Assembly: GCF_014705605.1 (NCBI RefSeq)
Contig: NZ_JACXIZ010000012.1
Span: 124,001-188,000, forward strand
Length of the DNA: 64,000 nt
Direction of reading: 5' to 3'
Origin: Paenibacillus sabuli
GTDB lineage: Bacteria > Bacillota > Bacilli > Paenibacillales > Paenibacillaceae
Each line of letters opens with the position of its first letter. The stretch's first letter is position 1. Both the position numbers and the translations under genes were made by a program. Of this stretch, positions 24,917 through 33,190 are shown in pieces. The notes below the pieces were generated by a model that saw nothing but the letters and a program-made list of their open reading frames with translations, searched no databases and was not told where the DNA came from.

Positions 24917-25065
24917 CTGACACGCGACCCGGGGGGCACCAGCACCAGCCTGGCTGACTTGGGCAATTCAGCAGATCCGGCTCTGGACTAGCTGACGCGC
25001 TCACTCGGCGAGGCCCGCGCTGCTCTGGCTGACGCGCTCACTCGGCGGGGCCCGCGCTGCTCTGG
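24917..25065. repeat. 37-bp tandem array, four units
   Basis: Units begin CTGAC at 24917, 24954, 24992 and 25029 (periods 37, 38, 37). The last two differ by one base; the first two are degenerate. The array starts 6 bp after a stop codon and leads to module M4, whose first repeat begins 38 bp after the array ends. Confidence 0.75.
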
Positions 25066-25102
25066 CTGCAGAGGCCTCGATGTGGCGATCACACCAGACA
25101 CC

Positions 25103-25284
25103 AACTGTAAAAGTGCAGTTGTTTTGACGATAACGGCGCCAACTGGCCTCTTGAAATGTAAAAGTGCAGTTTAAATCGACCCAGTACCCGTAAAAACAGC
25201 CGATTGTCGGTTTTAAACTGCACATTTGCAGTTCGGACACGGCAGCCAGCGATATCGCAGCACACGAACTGTATTTTTACAGTT
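25103..25284. repeat. Four-repeat module M4 (family IV, palindromic)
   Basis: Four 18-bp sites of the form AACTG-N8-CAGTT at 25103-25120, 25154-25171, 25216-25233 and 25267-25284, spaced 51, 62 and 51 bp. The second has AAATG in the left arm. The first two are A-rich at the centre and the last two T-rich, giving forward-forward-reverse-reverse. It lies between two convergent gene ends; 25285-25443 shows nothing further. Confidence 0.88.
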
Positions 25285-25443
25285 CGACTTCACCTTTCTT
25301 CGTGGCTGTTCACTCGACTTGCCGTGCGACGTCTGCGAGGCAAGCCCTTGCCCTGCAGCGGGCGCTCACTTAGCGGATCGAGCGCCTCCTGCAACCCGCG
25401 CGCGCAACTTGCGTGCGTGGGAGCGCTAGCCCACCCGCCCGCT

Positions 25444-27150
25444 TCACTCCTGCACGCGCAAGGTCCGCAGCCGGTTGATCGCCGCAGCCAGCTCATAGCG
25501 GCGCGGCCGCGCGAGGTCGCCGGGATGCTTGCCGTAGTGCGGCGATATCGCGTCCAGCCCGTGCGCCGCCACCTGCGCCTCCAACAGCTCGCACAGCCCG
25601 GCCAGCGTGCGGCGGCCGTCTGCCAGCCGCTGCGCCGCATAGCGCATCATCTCCGCGATCGCCCGCGTCTGGCTCGGATCGACGAGCTGCGCCACGAGCG
25701 ACAGGTCGATCTCCGCCTCGCCGTAGCGCACGCTCGCCCGCCCGCGCGCATCCACCTTCTCCCGCCTCCCGCGCGAGGCGTCGAAGCTCGCCGGATCGAT
25801 CGCACGCGGCGTCGGCGCCGCGAAGCGGTCGCCGCCCTCTGCGGCGCGGCCGCTGTCCATCGTCTCCGCGATGCGCCGCGCTTCAAGCGTCACATCGCGC
25901 GCCCGGTAGGCGTCCAGCATCAGGACCGTGTCCGCGACCCCGAAGTAGTCGCCCGAGCCGCCGAGCACGAGGATCGTGGAGACGCCTTGATCGGCGTAGA
26001 GCTGACGCACCTTGTCCACGAACGGCGTGATCGGCTCCTTGTCCTTGGCGACGAGCGCCTGCATGCGGGCGTCGCGGATCATGAAGTTGGTCGCGCTCGT
26101 GTCCTCGTCGATCAGCAGCGTGCGCGCGCCGACCTCGAGCGCCTCGACGATGCCCGCGGCCTGCGAGGTGCTTCCGCTCGCGTCTTCGGAGCGGAAGCGG
26201 CGCGTGTCCTTGCCCAGCGGCAGCTGGCCGATGAACGGCGAGATGTCGACACACTCCACGCGCCGCCCGTCCTCGGCGCGGATCTTGACCGCCGTCTCGT
26301 CGGTGATGACATACTCGCGTCCGTCGCCGGGCACATGATTGTACACGCCGCGCTCGATTGCCTGCAACAGCGTGCTCTTGCCATGATAGCCACCGCCGAC
26401 GATCAAGGTCACGCCGCGCCGGATCGCCATGCCGCGCAGCGGATCCTGCCGGTGCGGCAGCTCGATCCGGACCGCCAGCTCGTCCGGCGCACGGAACGGC
26501 ACGACCTCCGCGCCGCGCAGCGGCCGATTGCCCGCGCCGCTCTCGCGCGGCAGCACCGCGCCGTCGGCGACGAAGGCGACGCAGTCCTGCTCCCGCAGCC
26601 AGGCGCGGATCGCCGCTTGCTGGTCCGCGAGCTGCAGCCGCTCCGTCATGCGCCGCCGATCGAGCCCCCGCAGCGCGCCCGCGACGGCGGCCGGCAGCTC
26701 GTCGCATAGCAGCCGAGCGGCAGCCGAGCCGAGCACCGAGCGCCCGGCGGCCGGCAGCCCGACCGCGAGCCGCACGTCGATGCGATCCGTCGCGATCACG
26801 ACCGCCGTCCGCTCCAGCGCCTCCTGGCCCGGACGATCGATCGTCACCTCGCCGCTGCGGCCGTGCCCGCCGGTACGGCGAACGCCGCCGCGCAGCGCAT
26901 CGGCCACGCAGCGCGCGGCGTAGTCGCTCGCCGCCACGCGCCGCTCCGGCGTCGACAGCCACGCCGCCTCCACGCCCGCCCCTGCGCCGGTCAGCTCGAG
27001 GCGCACGCGCGACGGCGCCGCGAACGGGTCGCCCTGCACATGGTCGATGTGCAGCAGCCATCCGTCGCCGCGGTACGTGCCGGCGATGTCCTTGTACGCC
27101 TTGTAGCCTTTGCCATGTATGCGTCTGAGCGTGTCTCTTAATCGCTGCAT
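25444..27150 (-). CDS. PF09818-type ABC-ATPase-domain protein
   Basis: 568 residues. GGGYHGKST (251-259) is the Walker A motif, STSQAAG stands where an ABC signature would be, and TLLIDEDTSATN is Walker B. KPITPF-like and ILVLGGSGDYF segments also match the predicted ABC_ATPase family PF09818. These are soluble proteins without membrane partners, of unknown function; an RNA-linked role has been suggested for the trypanosome relative MRB1590. AAGGAGG lies 5 nt before the ATG at 27150. The aldose epimerase gene ends 110 bp past its start on the same strand side and is transcribed toward it. Confidence 0.85.
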   Translation of the reverse strand: MQRLRDTLRRIHGKGYKAYKDIAGTYRGDGWLLHIDHVQGDPFAAPSRVRLELTGAGAGVEAAWLSTPERRVAASDYAARCVADALRGGVRRTGGHGRSGEVTIDRPGQEALERTAVVIATDRIDVRLAVGLPAAGRSVLGSAAARLLCDELPAAVAGALRGLDRRRMTERLQLADQQAAIRAWLREQDCVAFVADGAVLPRESGAGNRPLRGAEVVPFRAPDELAVRIELPHRQDPLRGMAIRRGVTLIVGGGYHGKSTLLQAIERGVYNHVPGDGREYVITDETAVKIRAEDGRRVECVDISPFIGQLPLGKDTRRFRSEDASGSTSQAAGIVEALEVGARTLLIDEDTSATNFMIRDARMQALVAKDKEPITPFVDKVRQLYADQGVSTILVLGGSGDYFGVADTVLMLDAYRARDVTLEARRIAETMDSGRAAEGGDRFAAPTPRAIDPASFDASRGRREKVDARGRASVRYGEAEIDLSLVAQLVDPSQTRAIAEMMRYAAQRLADGRRTLAGLCELLEAQVAAHGLDAISPHYGKHPGDLARPRRYELAAAINRLRTLRVQE

Positions 27151-27260
27151 GTCAGCCTCCTTGCTTCCTTCCATACGGGTGCCTTTCGTCCAGGCCGCTC
27201 CCGCATGGGCTTCTTTTCGACTTGACGCTCCCTCTTACTCCCTTCACTCGCTTCCGCCGC

Positions 27261-28265
27261 TCACTTCATATACAGACGCGCCGATTCCTCCCAGATCTCG
27301 CCTTGCGCCAGGCTGAACAACCCGATCTCCTCGGCCGGCAGATCGACATGCGGCGCATTGACGAGGCTGACCTGAGGCTCCGGGCAGAAGAAGCCCTCAG
27401 TCGCGAAGTTGTTCCAGATCATCCACTGCTTGTACGACGTGCCGACATCGTAGACGAGCGTGCGGCCGACCCGGGTATCGGTCAGCTCCATGCGATTGCG
27501 GCCATTCTGCGGGCGGGCCGTGTAATGATTGTCCATCGCCGCGAAGAACGGATAGACGCCCTCTCCCTGCAGCGCCTGCTCCTCGGCCGTCAGCGGCTGC
27601 TTGATGCCGGTCGGCAGCATCCGCTCATTCAGCGCCCAGCGCTCGCCGATCGTCAGCTTGACGCGGCAGTCGCGGGCCGTGCTGCCTGAGGCGAAGGGCG
27701 CGTTGATAGTCGTGTGAAAGGCGAACAGGCACGGCATCGGCGCCTCGCCCTCGTTGCGAATGAACACCTGCTGCGCCAATCCGTCGGCGCTTAGCGCATA
27801 TCGCAGCCGCATCGTGAAGCGGTGCGGCCAGTGGCGGTAGACCGGGTGCGCCTCATCGACGCGGAGGTTCACGGTCACGTAGCTCTCCTGCGGCGTCGTG
27901 CCATACCCCTCCACCGTCCATGCCTGATCGTACAGGAAGCCGTGCAGATGATTGCCCGTCGCCTCCTCATTCACCGGGAAGCTGTACGTCGCCTTGTTCC
28001 ACGGGAACTTGCCGTTCTCGAACCGATTGGGCGGAAAAAGCACAGGGATGCCGTGCACAAACGGCTTCTCCCTGAAGGCCGTCATCTCGCCCGCGCCCGG
28101 CTCGCGCAGCAACTGCGCGCCATGCGCAAGATCGCGCAGCGCGATCAGATTGGCGCCAATCTCCGGCAGCAGCACCGCCTCGTAACCCCCGGCCTGCAGC
28201 CAGACGGCTTTCTCCCCTTGATAATCGCCCTCATAGGCGCGTGGCGTCATTTCCATATTCGTCAT
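27261..28265 (-). CDS. Aldose 1-epimerase family protein
   Basis: 334 residues. PVLFPPNRFENGKF and GNHLHGFLYDQAW (with the catalytic-type His residues), FHTTINAPF and the late QWMIWNNF place it in the galactose-mutarotase-like superfamily. It should interconvert alpha and beta anomers of a sugar in the cytosol; the exact sugar is unknown. GGGAGAG precedes the first of three in-frame ATGs. It may share a transcript with the ATPase gene downstream. Confidence 0.87.
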   Translation of the reverse strand: MTNMEMTPRAYEGDYQGEKAVWLQAGGYEAVLLPEIGANLIALRDLAHGAQLLREPGAGEMTAFREKPFVHGIPVLFPPNRFENGKFPWNKATYSFPVNEEATGNHLHGFLYDQAWTVEGYGTTPQESYVTVNLRVDEAHPVYRHWPHRFTMRLRYALSADGLAQQVFIRNEGEAPMPCLFAFHTTINAPFASGSTARDCRVKLTIGERWALNERMLPTGIKQPLTAEEQALQGEGVYPFFAAMDNHYTARPQNGRNRMELTDTRVGRTLVYDVGTSYKQWMIWNNFATEGFFCPEPQVSLVNAPHVDLPAEEIGLFSLAQGEIWEESARLYMK

Positions 28266-28417
28266 CTATCCGATCTCTCCCTTCGACTGGTCCCAGCCTC
28301 CAGTGTACCATATCCCGCAAGCAGCCCCGCGGCCCCGGTCACGCCCCCTGATCCGACCTCGCTTCGACAGCGCGGCGCGCTTCGTACCGGGCAAGACGGG
28401 CACGTACTAGACAAGGT

Positions 28418-28455
28418 GAAACGGGCAAGCCGCCTTTTACGGCGCAACCCGTTTC
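28418..28455. other. Nested inverted repeat
   Basis: GAAACGGG (28418-28425) pairs with CCCGTTTC (28448-28455), with an inner GCCG/CGGC stem. There is no T-run. It lies in the 310-bp gap between the SLH gene's end and the epimerase start; apart from it and the SLH terminator I see nothing there. Confidence 0.4.
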
Positions 28456-28507
28456 GTTCCGAGAAATTTAGAAAAGGATAGGCGAAAACATATACGTTCT
28501 ATAATTT

Positions 28508-28557
28508 CAAAAAAGGGCGTCTTCCGCGCCGCATGATGCGGCACGGAAGACACCCTT
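28508..28557 (-). terminator. Terminator of the SLH-protein gene
   Basis: AAGGGCGTCTTCCG (28513-28526) pairs with 28544-28557, with one mismatch and an inner GCCGC stem. On the minus strand a T-run (28509-28514) follows. Confidence 0.85.
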
Positions 28558-28575
28558 AGCTACTCCAACCTTGAA

Positions 28576-31500
28576 TTATTCGGCCACTAGCGTCTCTCCG
28601 CCCTCAGTACGGAGCAGATACGCATGATCGCGCGAGGCTTCCTCGATATCGGCGAAGGCCCAATGGGTCGTGGACACATCCTGCCAGCTCGAGGTGTCGA
28701 CGCCGTGCAGCGGGCCGCGTCCGAACATCCGATTGAGGATCGTGACAGCTTCGGCACGCGTCAGCGCGCGACCCGGCTGGAAGCTGCCGTCCGGATAGCC
28801 ACTCATCAGGCCGCTCTCCTCGACCGCCGCGATGATGCCGCTCGCCCAATGGGCGTCCGGCACATCCGAGAATCGTCCAGCGTCCCCGCCTTCGCGAAGC
28901 GCTAAATAATTGTAGACAATCGCTGCCATCTCGGCACGCGTGATTGCCCCTTCCGAACGGAAGCTGCCGTCCGGATAGCCACTCATCAGATCGGCCTCAG
29001 TGACGGCGGCAATATCAAGTGACGCCCAATGCGAGACTGCGACATCCGGATAGCTGATCGCCGCTCCGCGCTCAGCCGCTCCCAACCGCGTCAGCATAGC
29101 CGCCATCTCGGCGCGCGTTGCATGACCGCCAGGACGGAAGCTGTCGTCCGGGTAGCCGTTGATATAAGGCTCATGCACACCGTCCGCCTCGACGGCCAGA
29201 TGAATGATTGTGAACGTGCTGAACTTGTTGATGTCGAATTGCAAGCCCAGCTCGCCGTCCGCCATCGTTACGACCTTGCCGCGCACGATCTCCAGTTCGC
29301 CGTCGGAATGTTCGATGAACACCGCCAGCTCCGCCAGATACGCCTCGCGCTCCGCCGCATCCGCCGGCAGCTCGACGTCCTTCAGCGGCAACGTTAATAC
29401 GACAGCGCGACTGCTGAGGTTCGTCTCGATCGTCATCGGTCGCGTCACGACCTCCACTTGCTCATCCTGTGCCAGATCGCGAACGATCTGCTCCGTACGA
29501 GCACGCTCCTCTGCCTCCGAGCGCTCCTGCGGATCCTTCACCGGTACAAGGCGGAAGTAGAAGTCCTCTTCCAATCCAATCAACGACGTGTACGGAATGT
29601 GAATAACAGCATTGTCATTATAAATCTCCAGATCGACCTGTTGCTCGATCAGAATGTCAAAAGCCGCCTTCGGCACGTCGACCGTCGTCTCGTCGACCTT
29701 GTCAGCCGGATCCGGAATGACGATCCGCGCCAGGTCCCGACCGGTATCGACCGCCTTGTCTACCGTCTCCTGCGCCTTCTCAGGCGTGAATGTCACTTCA
29801 TCGGTAATCCGTCCGCCGGGGTGCGTCGTGCGGGTAATGTCGACCTTCGCAATATCTGCCGCATCATCGCCCCCGATCACGACATCCACGGTAATGGTCT
29901 CCGTGCGCGGACCGACTGGCGCCACATACGGGCTGTCACGGAAGACTGCGACGGTGTAGGTCTCGACAATCTCGCCGAAGCGATCTGTCACTGTCACGAC
30001 AACCGTATTGCGGCCCTCGCGCAGCGGCAATTCCCGACTGGCGGACGCATCGTCGACCGTCGTCTCGACGTCACCGTTGACACTGATCGTAATCGTCGCC
30101 TCCGGGTCCAGCGCGGTCGGCGTGAATGTCATTTTGCTGTCGTCCTCACCCACATAGACCGTATATTCCATCGTATCGGCGTCGAATGCCGGGCTCAGCG
30201 TGCCTTCGGACGGCTCCAGGTCGACCAACCTGCCCGTAGCGCGCCATACGGTTACAGTGTAGCTGTCGAGTACGATCGCAGGATCATCCTTGTCGTATAC
30301 GTTGACCGTAATCGCATTCGGACCTTCCTGCAGCTCGCCGACATTGTCCCAGCCGCCGTCCGCAGGATCAACCGCCACCCCGTTCAGCAGCACCTCGGTG
30401 ACCGTATCGTCCGAGTTATAAGGCGTCGGGGCAATCGCTACATCCGTTACGCCGTTCGGCACAGCCGTCTCGTAGCCGTCGTTCGTATTGGGTTCGAAAC
30501 CTGGCTCCAGCGGCAGCGCCTCGCCGCCCTGACTGAGTCCGAAGCCCGTCAGCTTGCCGCTGACCATCGGGATGTCCGTCGCCGTGATCGGGCCCAGCTT
30601 ATTGTTCGGATTCGCCGCATCCGTCGCATCGCCGGCGTCCGCATCATAGGCCAGTTGATCGCCGGCTTGGTACGGCTCGTCCAGACGGACGATCAGCTCG
30701 TCTCCTGCTTCATTGACGCCGACCAGCGTTACCGGCTTGCCACCCACCGTGAAGCCGTCCAGCGCCTCGCCCGGCGTCAGACCGCCAGCAGCCAGCGACT
30801 TGTTGAACGTCAGCTTGAGCTGCGCATCGTCCGTCGGATCAGTCGACACCTTGATCAGTTCGAGCGGTTCGATCGTATTGCTCTTGCCGATGCCGGCTTG
30901 ATCGCCCGCGCCGATATCGCCCAGCAGATTCGTAGCCGGATTGAACGCCGAGCCGACCTGACCGTCGCCGCTGTCATAACGCACATCCAGCTCACCCGCG
31001 CCCAACGGCTGATCCAGCTTGAGCACGACGCGATTGCCGTCCACCGACAGCGGATTGATCGGGGCGCCCAGCGGCGTCAGTCCATTGATGGCGAATCCGG
31101 ACAGATCCAGGCTGTCGCCGTCAATCGGGCGGTTGAAGACCAGAGTCACTTCGTCCGGGGTCGAGCCTTCCACTTCGACCTCGACCAGTTGCAGCGGGTC
31201 CTCCGTTACTGTGAAGGTCGGCTGCGAATTGCCGTCAATGTCGCCCAGCGTGTTCGCTGGGTCGCCCGCTTCGGCGACTTCGCCGTCTGCCGTATAGGCA
31301 ATCTCGTCTCCGGGCTGGAGCGGGCCGCCCAGCGTGACGCTGACCTGGTCGCCGTTCACGGCATTCACGACCACCGGCAGGCCTCCGATCAGCATGCCCG
31401 GAATCGGCTCACCGACCGTCAAGCCCGCGCCTGCCACAGACGCATTGAACGTCAGCAGCGCTTGATCGGGGCTTGCCATATCGACGGCTACATCGATCAG

Positions 31501-32760
31501 CTTGAGTCGACCGAGCAGTTCGATGTCGTAGCTCTGGCTGTCCTGTTCCGAAGGACCGTTGATATTTTGCACCGTGACCGCCACCGTGCGCGAGCGCTCC
31601 GGCGCAGTCAAGTTGTCGAAGCTCTCGACGTTAGCATAACGTACCAGCGCGGCGAGTTGCTCCAGCACAGCGTCGGTCGGCACGTCCTCATACACGCGGA
31701 CATTGTCCACATAGAGCGCCGCCCCCAGCGCCAAGCCGCCGGTCTCGTCGTAGGAGCCCGCTACAAAGCGGAATTGGTAGCTGCCATCCGACGGTACTGT
31801 ACCGTATGCCGTGAGGAAATCGCTGCGCACATCGCCGCGACCGTACATGAGCTCAGTATGCTGACCGCCTGCGTCGACCAGGAAGCCGTAGACTTCATAA
31901 TTATCGCTTCCCCCAACCGCTTTCCAATCGAAGGCAAGCGCGGCACCCGCTCCGGCGGTAAATACCGGACTGATCGCTTCCGGGCCGAAGGCGCTGCCGT
32001 AAGGCTGCACATTGTTGGAGCCGGAAACATTCCCGTTCGATTCCATTTTCAGCGCACCATCTGAAATTTGCGTAGTGTGGGACCCCGTGAAGGTCGATGT
32101 CCGATCCACGCCTTCCCTCGAATAATTAATGTCGGAGATAAACGAATACGGCTGCCCGTTGCCATCGGTACCGCTGATGCGATATTCCGAGCCGACCGAC
32201 ACCATCGACACCGGATTGCCCAGCGTCTTGGACGCAAGCGCGCCCAGTTCGACCGCGGTATCGTGAATCGTCCAGTCCGCCGTGCCGCTGGCAAAGTCGC
32301 CGTTGACAATCAGCTGCGGACTTGAAATCTCATCCAACGATAGAAAATCGATGCGATACCCGGCATCCCCGCCGCCTAACGGCGATACGGTGCCGATTGG
32401 CTTGGCGCCGCTGCCGGTGCCCAGATAGACCGCCTCGCCGACCGTCGTGTTCACGATTGACACCGCGCCCTTCGTGTAGACGGCTTGGCCTACCGTAGCG
32501 AGCGAGAGCGACTCGCCGGGACGCGCGTCCTGCAGGGCAAATTCCATGAAACCGCCTGCGAATACCCCCTCGCCGCTTAATGCGAAATTAGGCGCAACCG
32601 GCACCAGCCCTGCACTTTCCCTGTAGCTCACATCCGGCAGTGTCAGCGATGGCGGTGCCGCCTCGACCATTTTCGTCGGCACGAGCGACTGGAAGCCTCC
32701 GAACACGAGCAAAAACGACAACAGCCCGATTAGTCCGCTTTTCCAAACTTTTGATTCCAT
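28576..32760 (-). CDS. Large SLH-anchored surface protein with SwmB-like and cadherin-like modules
   Basis: 1394 residues. Signal peptide 1-34 (cut after VEA). A lectin/LamG-like N-terminal region (to about 380) precedes three similar SwmB-like beta modules (about 430-780), each with LTFN or LVFN and a NxLGDI or NKLGPI end. Two cadherin-like beta-sandwich repeats follow (about 790-1000; NVYDKDDP, YTVYVGEDDS), then a mixed region (about 1000-1190). Three SLH domains close the protein (GYPDDSFRP, GYPDGSFRS, GYPDGSFQP with TRAE motifs), which bind pyruvylated wall polymer. It is probably an S-layer-associated adhesin or scaffold; no catalytic domain is recognised. The ribosome site AAGGAG is 13 nt from the ATG, unusually far, and a micro-ORF ends between them. 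Confidence 0.88.
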   Translation of the reverse strand: MESKVWKSGLIGLLSFLLVFGGFQSLVPTKMVEAAPPSLTLPDVSYRESAGLVPVAPNFALSGEGVFAGGFMEFALQDARPGESLSLATVGQAVYTKGAVSIVNTTVGEAVYLGTGSGAKPIGTVSPLGGGDAGYRIDFLSLDEISSPQLIVNGDFASGTADWTIHDTAVELGALASKTLGNPVSMVSVGSEYRISGTDGNGQPYSFISDINYSREGVDRTSTFTGSHTTQISDGALKMESNGNVSGSNNVQPYGSAFGPEAISPVFTAGAGAALAFDWKAVGGSDNYEVYGFLVDAGGQHTELMYGRGDVRSDFLTAYGTVPSDGSYQFRFVAGSYDETGGLALGAALYVDNVRVYEDVPTDAVLEQLAALVRYANVESFDNLTAPERSRTVAVTVQNINGPSEQDSQSYDIELLGRLKLIDVAVDMASPDQALLTFNASVAGAGLTVGEPIPGMLIGGLPVVVNAVNGDQVSVTLGGPLQPGDEIAYTADGEVAEAGDPANTLGDIDGNSQPTFTVTEDPLQLVEVEVEGSTPDEVTLVFNRPIDGDSLDLSGFAINGLTPLGAPINPLSVDGNRVVLKLDQPLGAGELDVRYDSGDGQVGSAFNPATNLLGDIGAGDQAGIGKSNTIEPLELIKVSTDPTDDAQLKLTFNKSLAAGGLTPGEALDGFTVGGKPVTLVGVNEAGDELIVRLDEPYQAGDQLAYDADAGDATDAANPNNKLGPITATDIPMVSGKLTGFGLSQGGEALPLEPGFEPNTNDGYETAVPNGVTDVAIAPTPYNSDDTVTEVLLNGVAVDPADGGWDNVGELQEGPNAITVNVYDKDDPAIVLDSYTVTVWRATGRLVDLEPSEGTLSPAFDADTMEYTVYVGEDDSKMTFTPTALDPEATITISVNGDVETTVDDASASRELPLREGRNTVVVTVTDRFGEIVETYTVAVFRDSPYVAPVGPRTETITVDVVIGGDDAADIAKVDITRTTHPGGRITDEVTFTPEKAQETVDKAVDTGRDLARIVIPDPADKVDETTVDVPKAAFDILIEQQVDLEIYNDNAVIHIPYTSLIGLEEDFYFRLVPVKDPQERSEAEERARTEQIVRDLAQDEQVEVVTRPMTIETNLSSRAVVLTLPLKDVELPADAAEREAYLAELAVFIEHSDGELEIVRGKVVTMADGELGLQFDINKFSTFTIIHLAVEADGVHEPYINGYPDDSFRPGGHATRAEMAAMLTRLGAAERGAAISYPDVAVSHWASLDIAAVTEADLMSGYPDGSFRSEGAITRAEMAAIVYNYLALREGGDAGRFSDVPDAHWASGIIAAVEESGLMSGYPDGSFQPGRALTRAEAVTILNRMFGRGPLHGVDTSSWQDVSTTHWAFADIEEASRDHAYLLRTEGGETLVAE

Positions 32761-32766
32761 TATTTC

Positions 32767-32883
32767 TCAACAACTCCTTACACAAAAAGATTTAATTCCC
32801 TGCCCCATCCTGCCCTTTAGTTCACGGGTTTGCACCTTGTTTCTGTTCCTTTGCTGCTTCGATCGGCCCGCTCTGCTTGACAT
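32767..32883 (-). CDS. 38-codon basic micro-ORF ahead of the SLH gene
   Basis: ATG at 32883 follows GGAAGGAG. The frame encodes a very basic peptide (start MSSRAGRSKQQRNRNK) and stops with TGA 6 bp before the SLH ATG. Termination would deliver ribosomes onto the weakly spaced SLH start, so it may act as a coupling leader. The spacing from the ribosome site to its own ATG is short (2 nt), and no homologue is known to me. Confidence 0.3.
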   Translation of the reverse strand: MSSRAGRSKQQRNRNKVQTRELKGRMGQGIKSFCVRSC

Positions 32884-33118
32884 CGCTCCTTCCCGGACTC
32901 GCCAAATTTCAATGCTATTCGCTAGGATAAATAGATCAACTATACATCCCCTATACAAGCTTCCATTAATGGAGAAAATAACATTCCATATATTTGAAAT
33001 TTAGCTTAATTTATTCCCGAAAATAAAACTTTAGACCTACTTAATTAAAGTTATACGAATGAAACCGGGTCTTTATAATCAATTATTTTGTGTCATGTTT
33101 TGAATGAGTAAATCGACA
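32884..33118. other. AT-rich upstream region of the SLH gene
   Basis: About 235 bp of clearly AT-rich sequence between the SLH leader ORF and the terminator at 33119-33160. It probably holds the SLH promoter (several TATAGT/TATAAC-like boxes on the minus strand), but no single promoter stands out. No gene is seen. Confidence 0.4.
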
Positions 33119-33160
33119 AAAAAGCATGCAGGACATGACTTGCAATCATGTCCTGCATGC
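33119..33160 (-). terminator. Terminator after the unknown TIM-barrel-like gene
   Basis: A perfect 15-bp inverted repeat (33124-33138 with 33146-33160; GCATGCAGGACATGA) with a 7-nt loop. On the minus strand it ends in five T. Confidence 0.85.
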
Positions 33161-33190
33161 GCTCTGGTCTGCTAATGCGCCGTATTCCGA

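Noticed and set aside
29458-32064. 868-codon frame opposite the SLH-protein gene
   Set aside because: Antisense to recognisable beta-sandwich modules; no ribosome site or domain.
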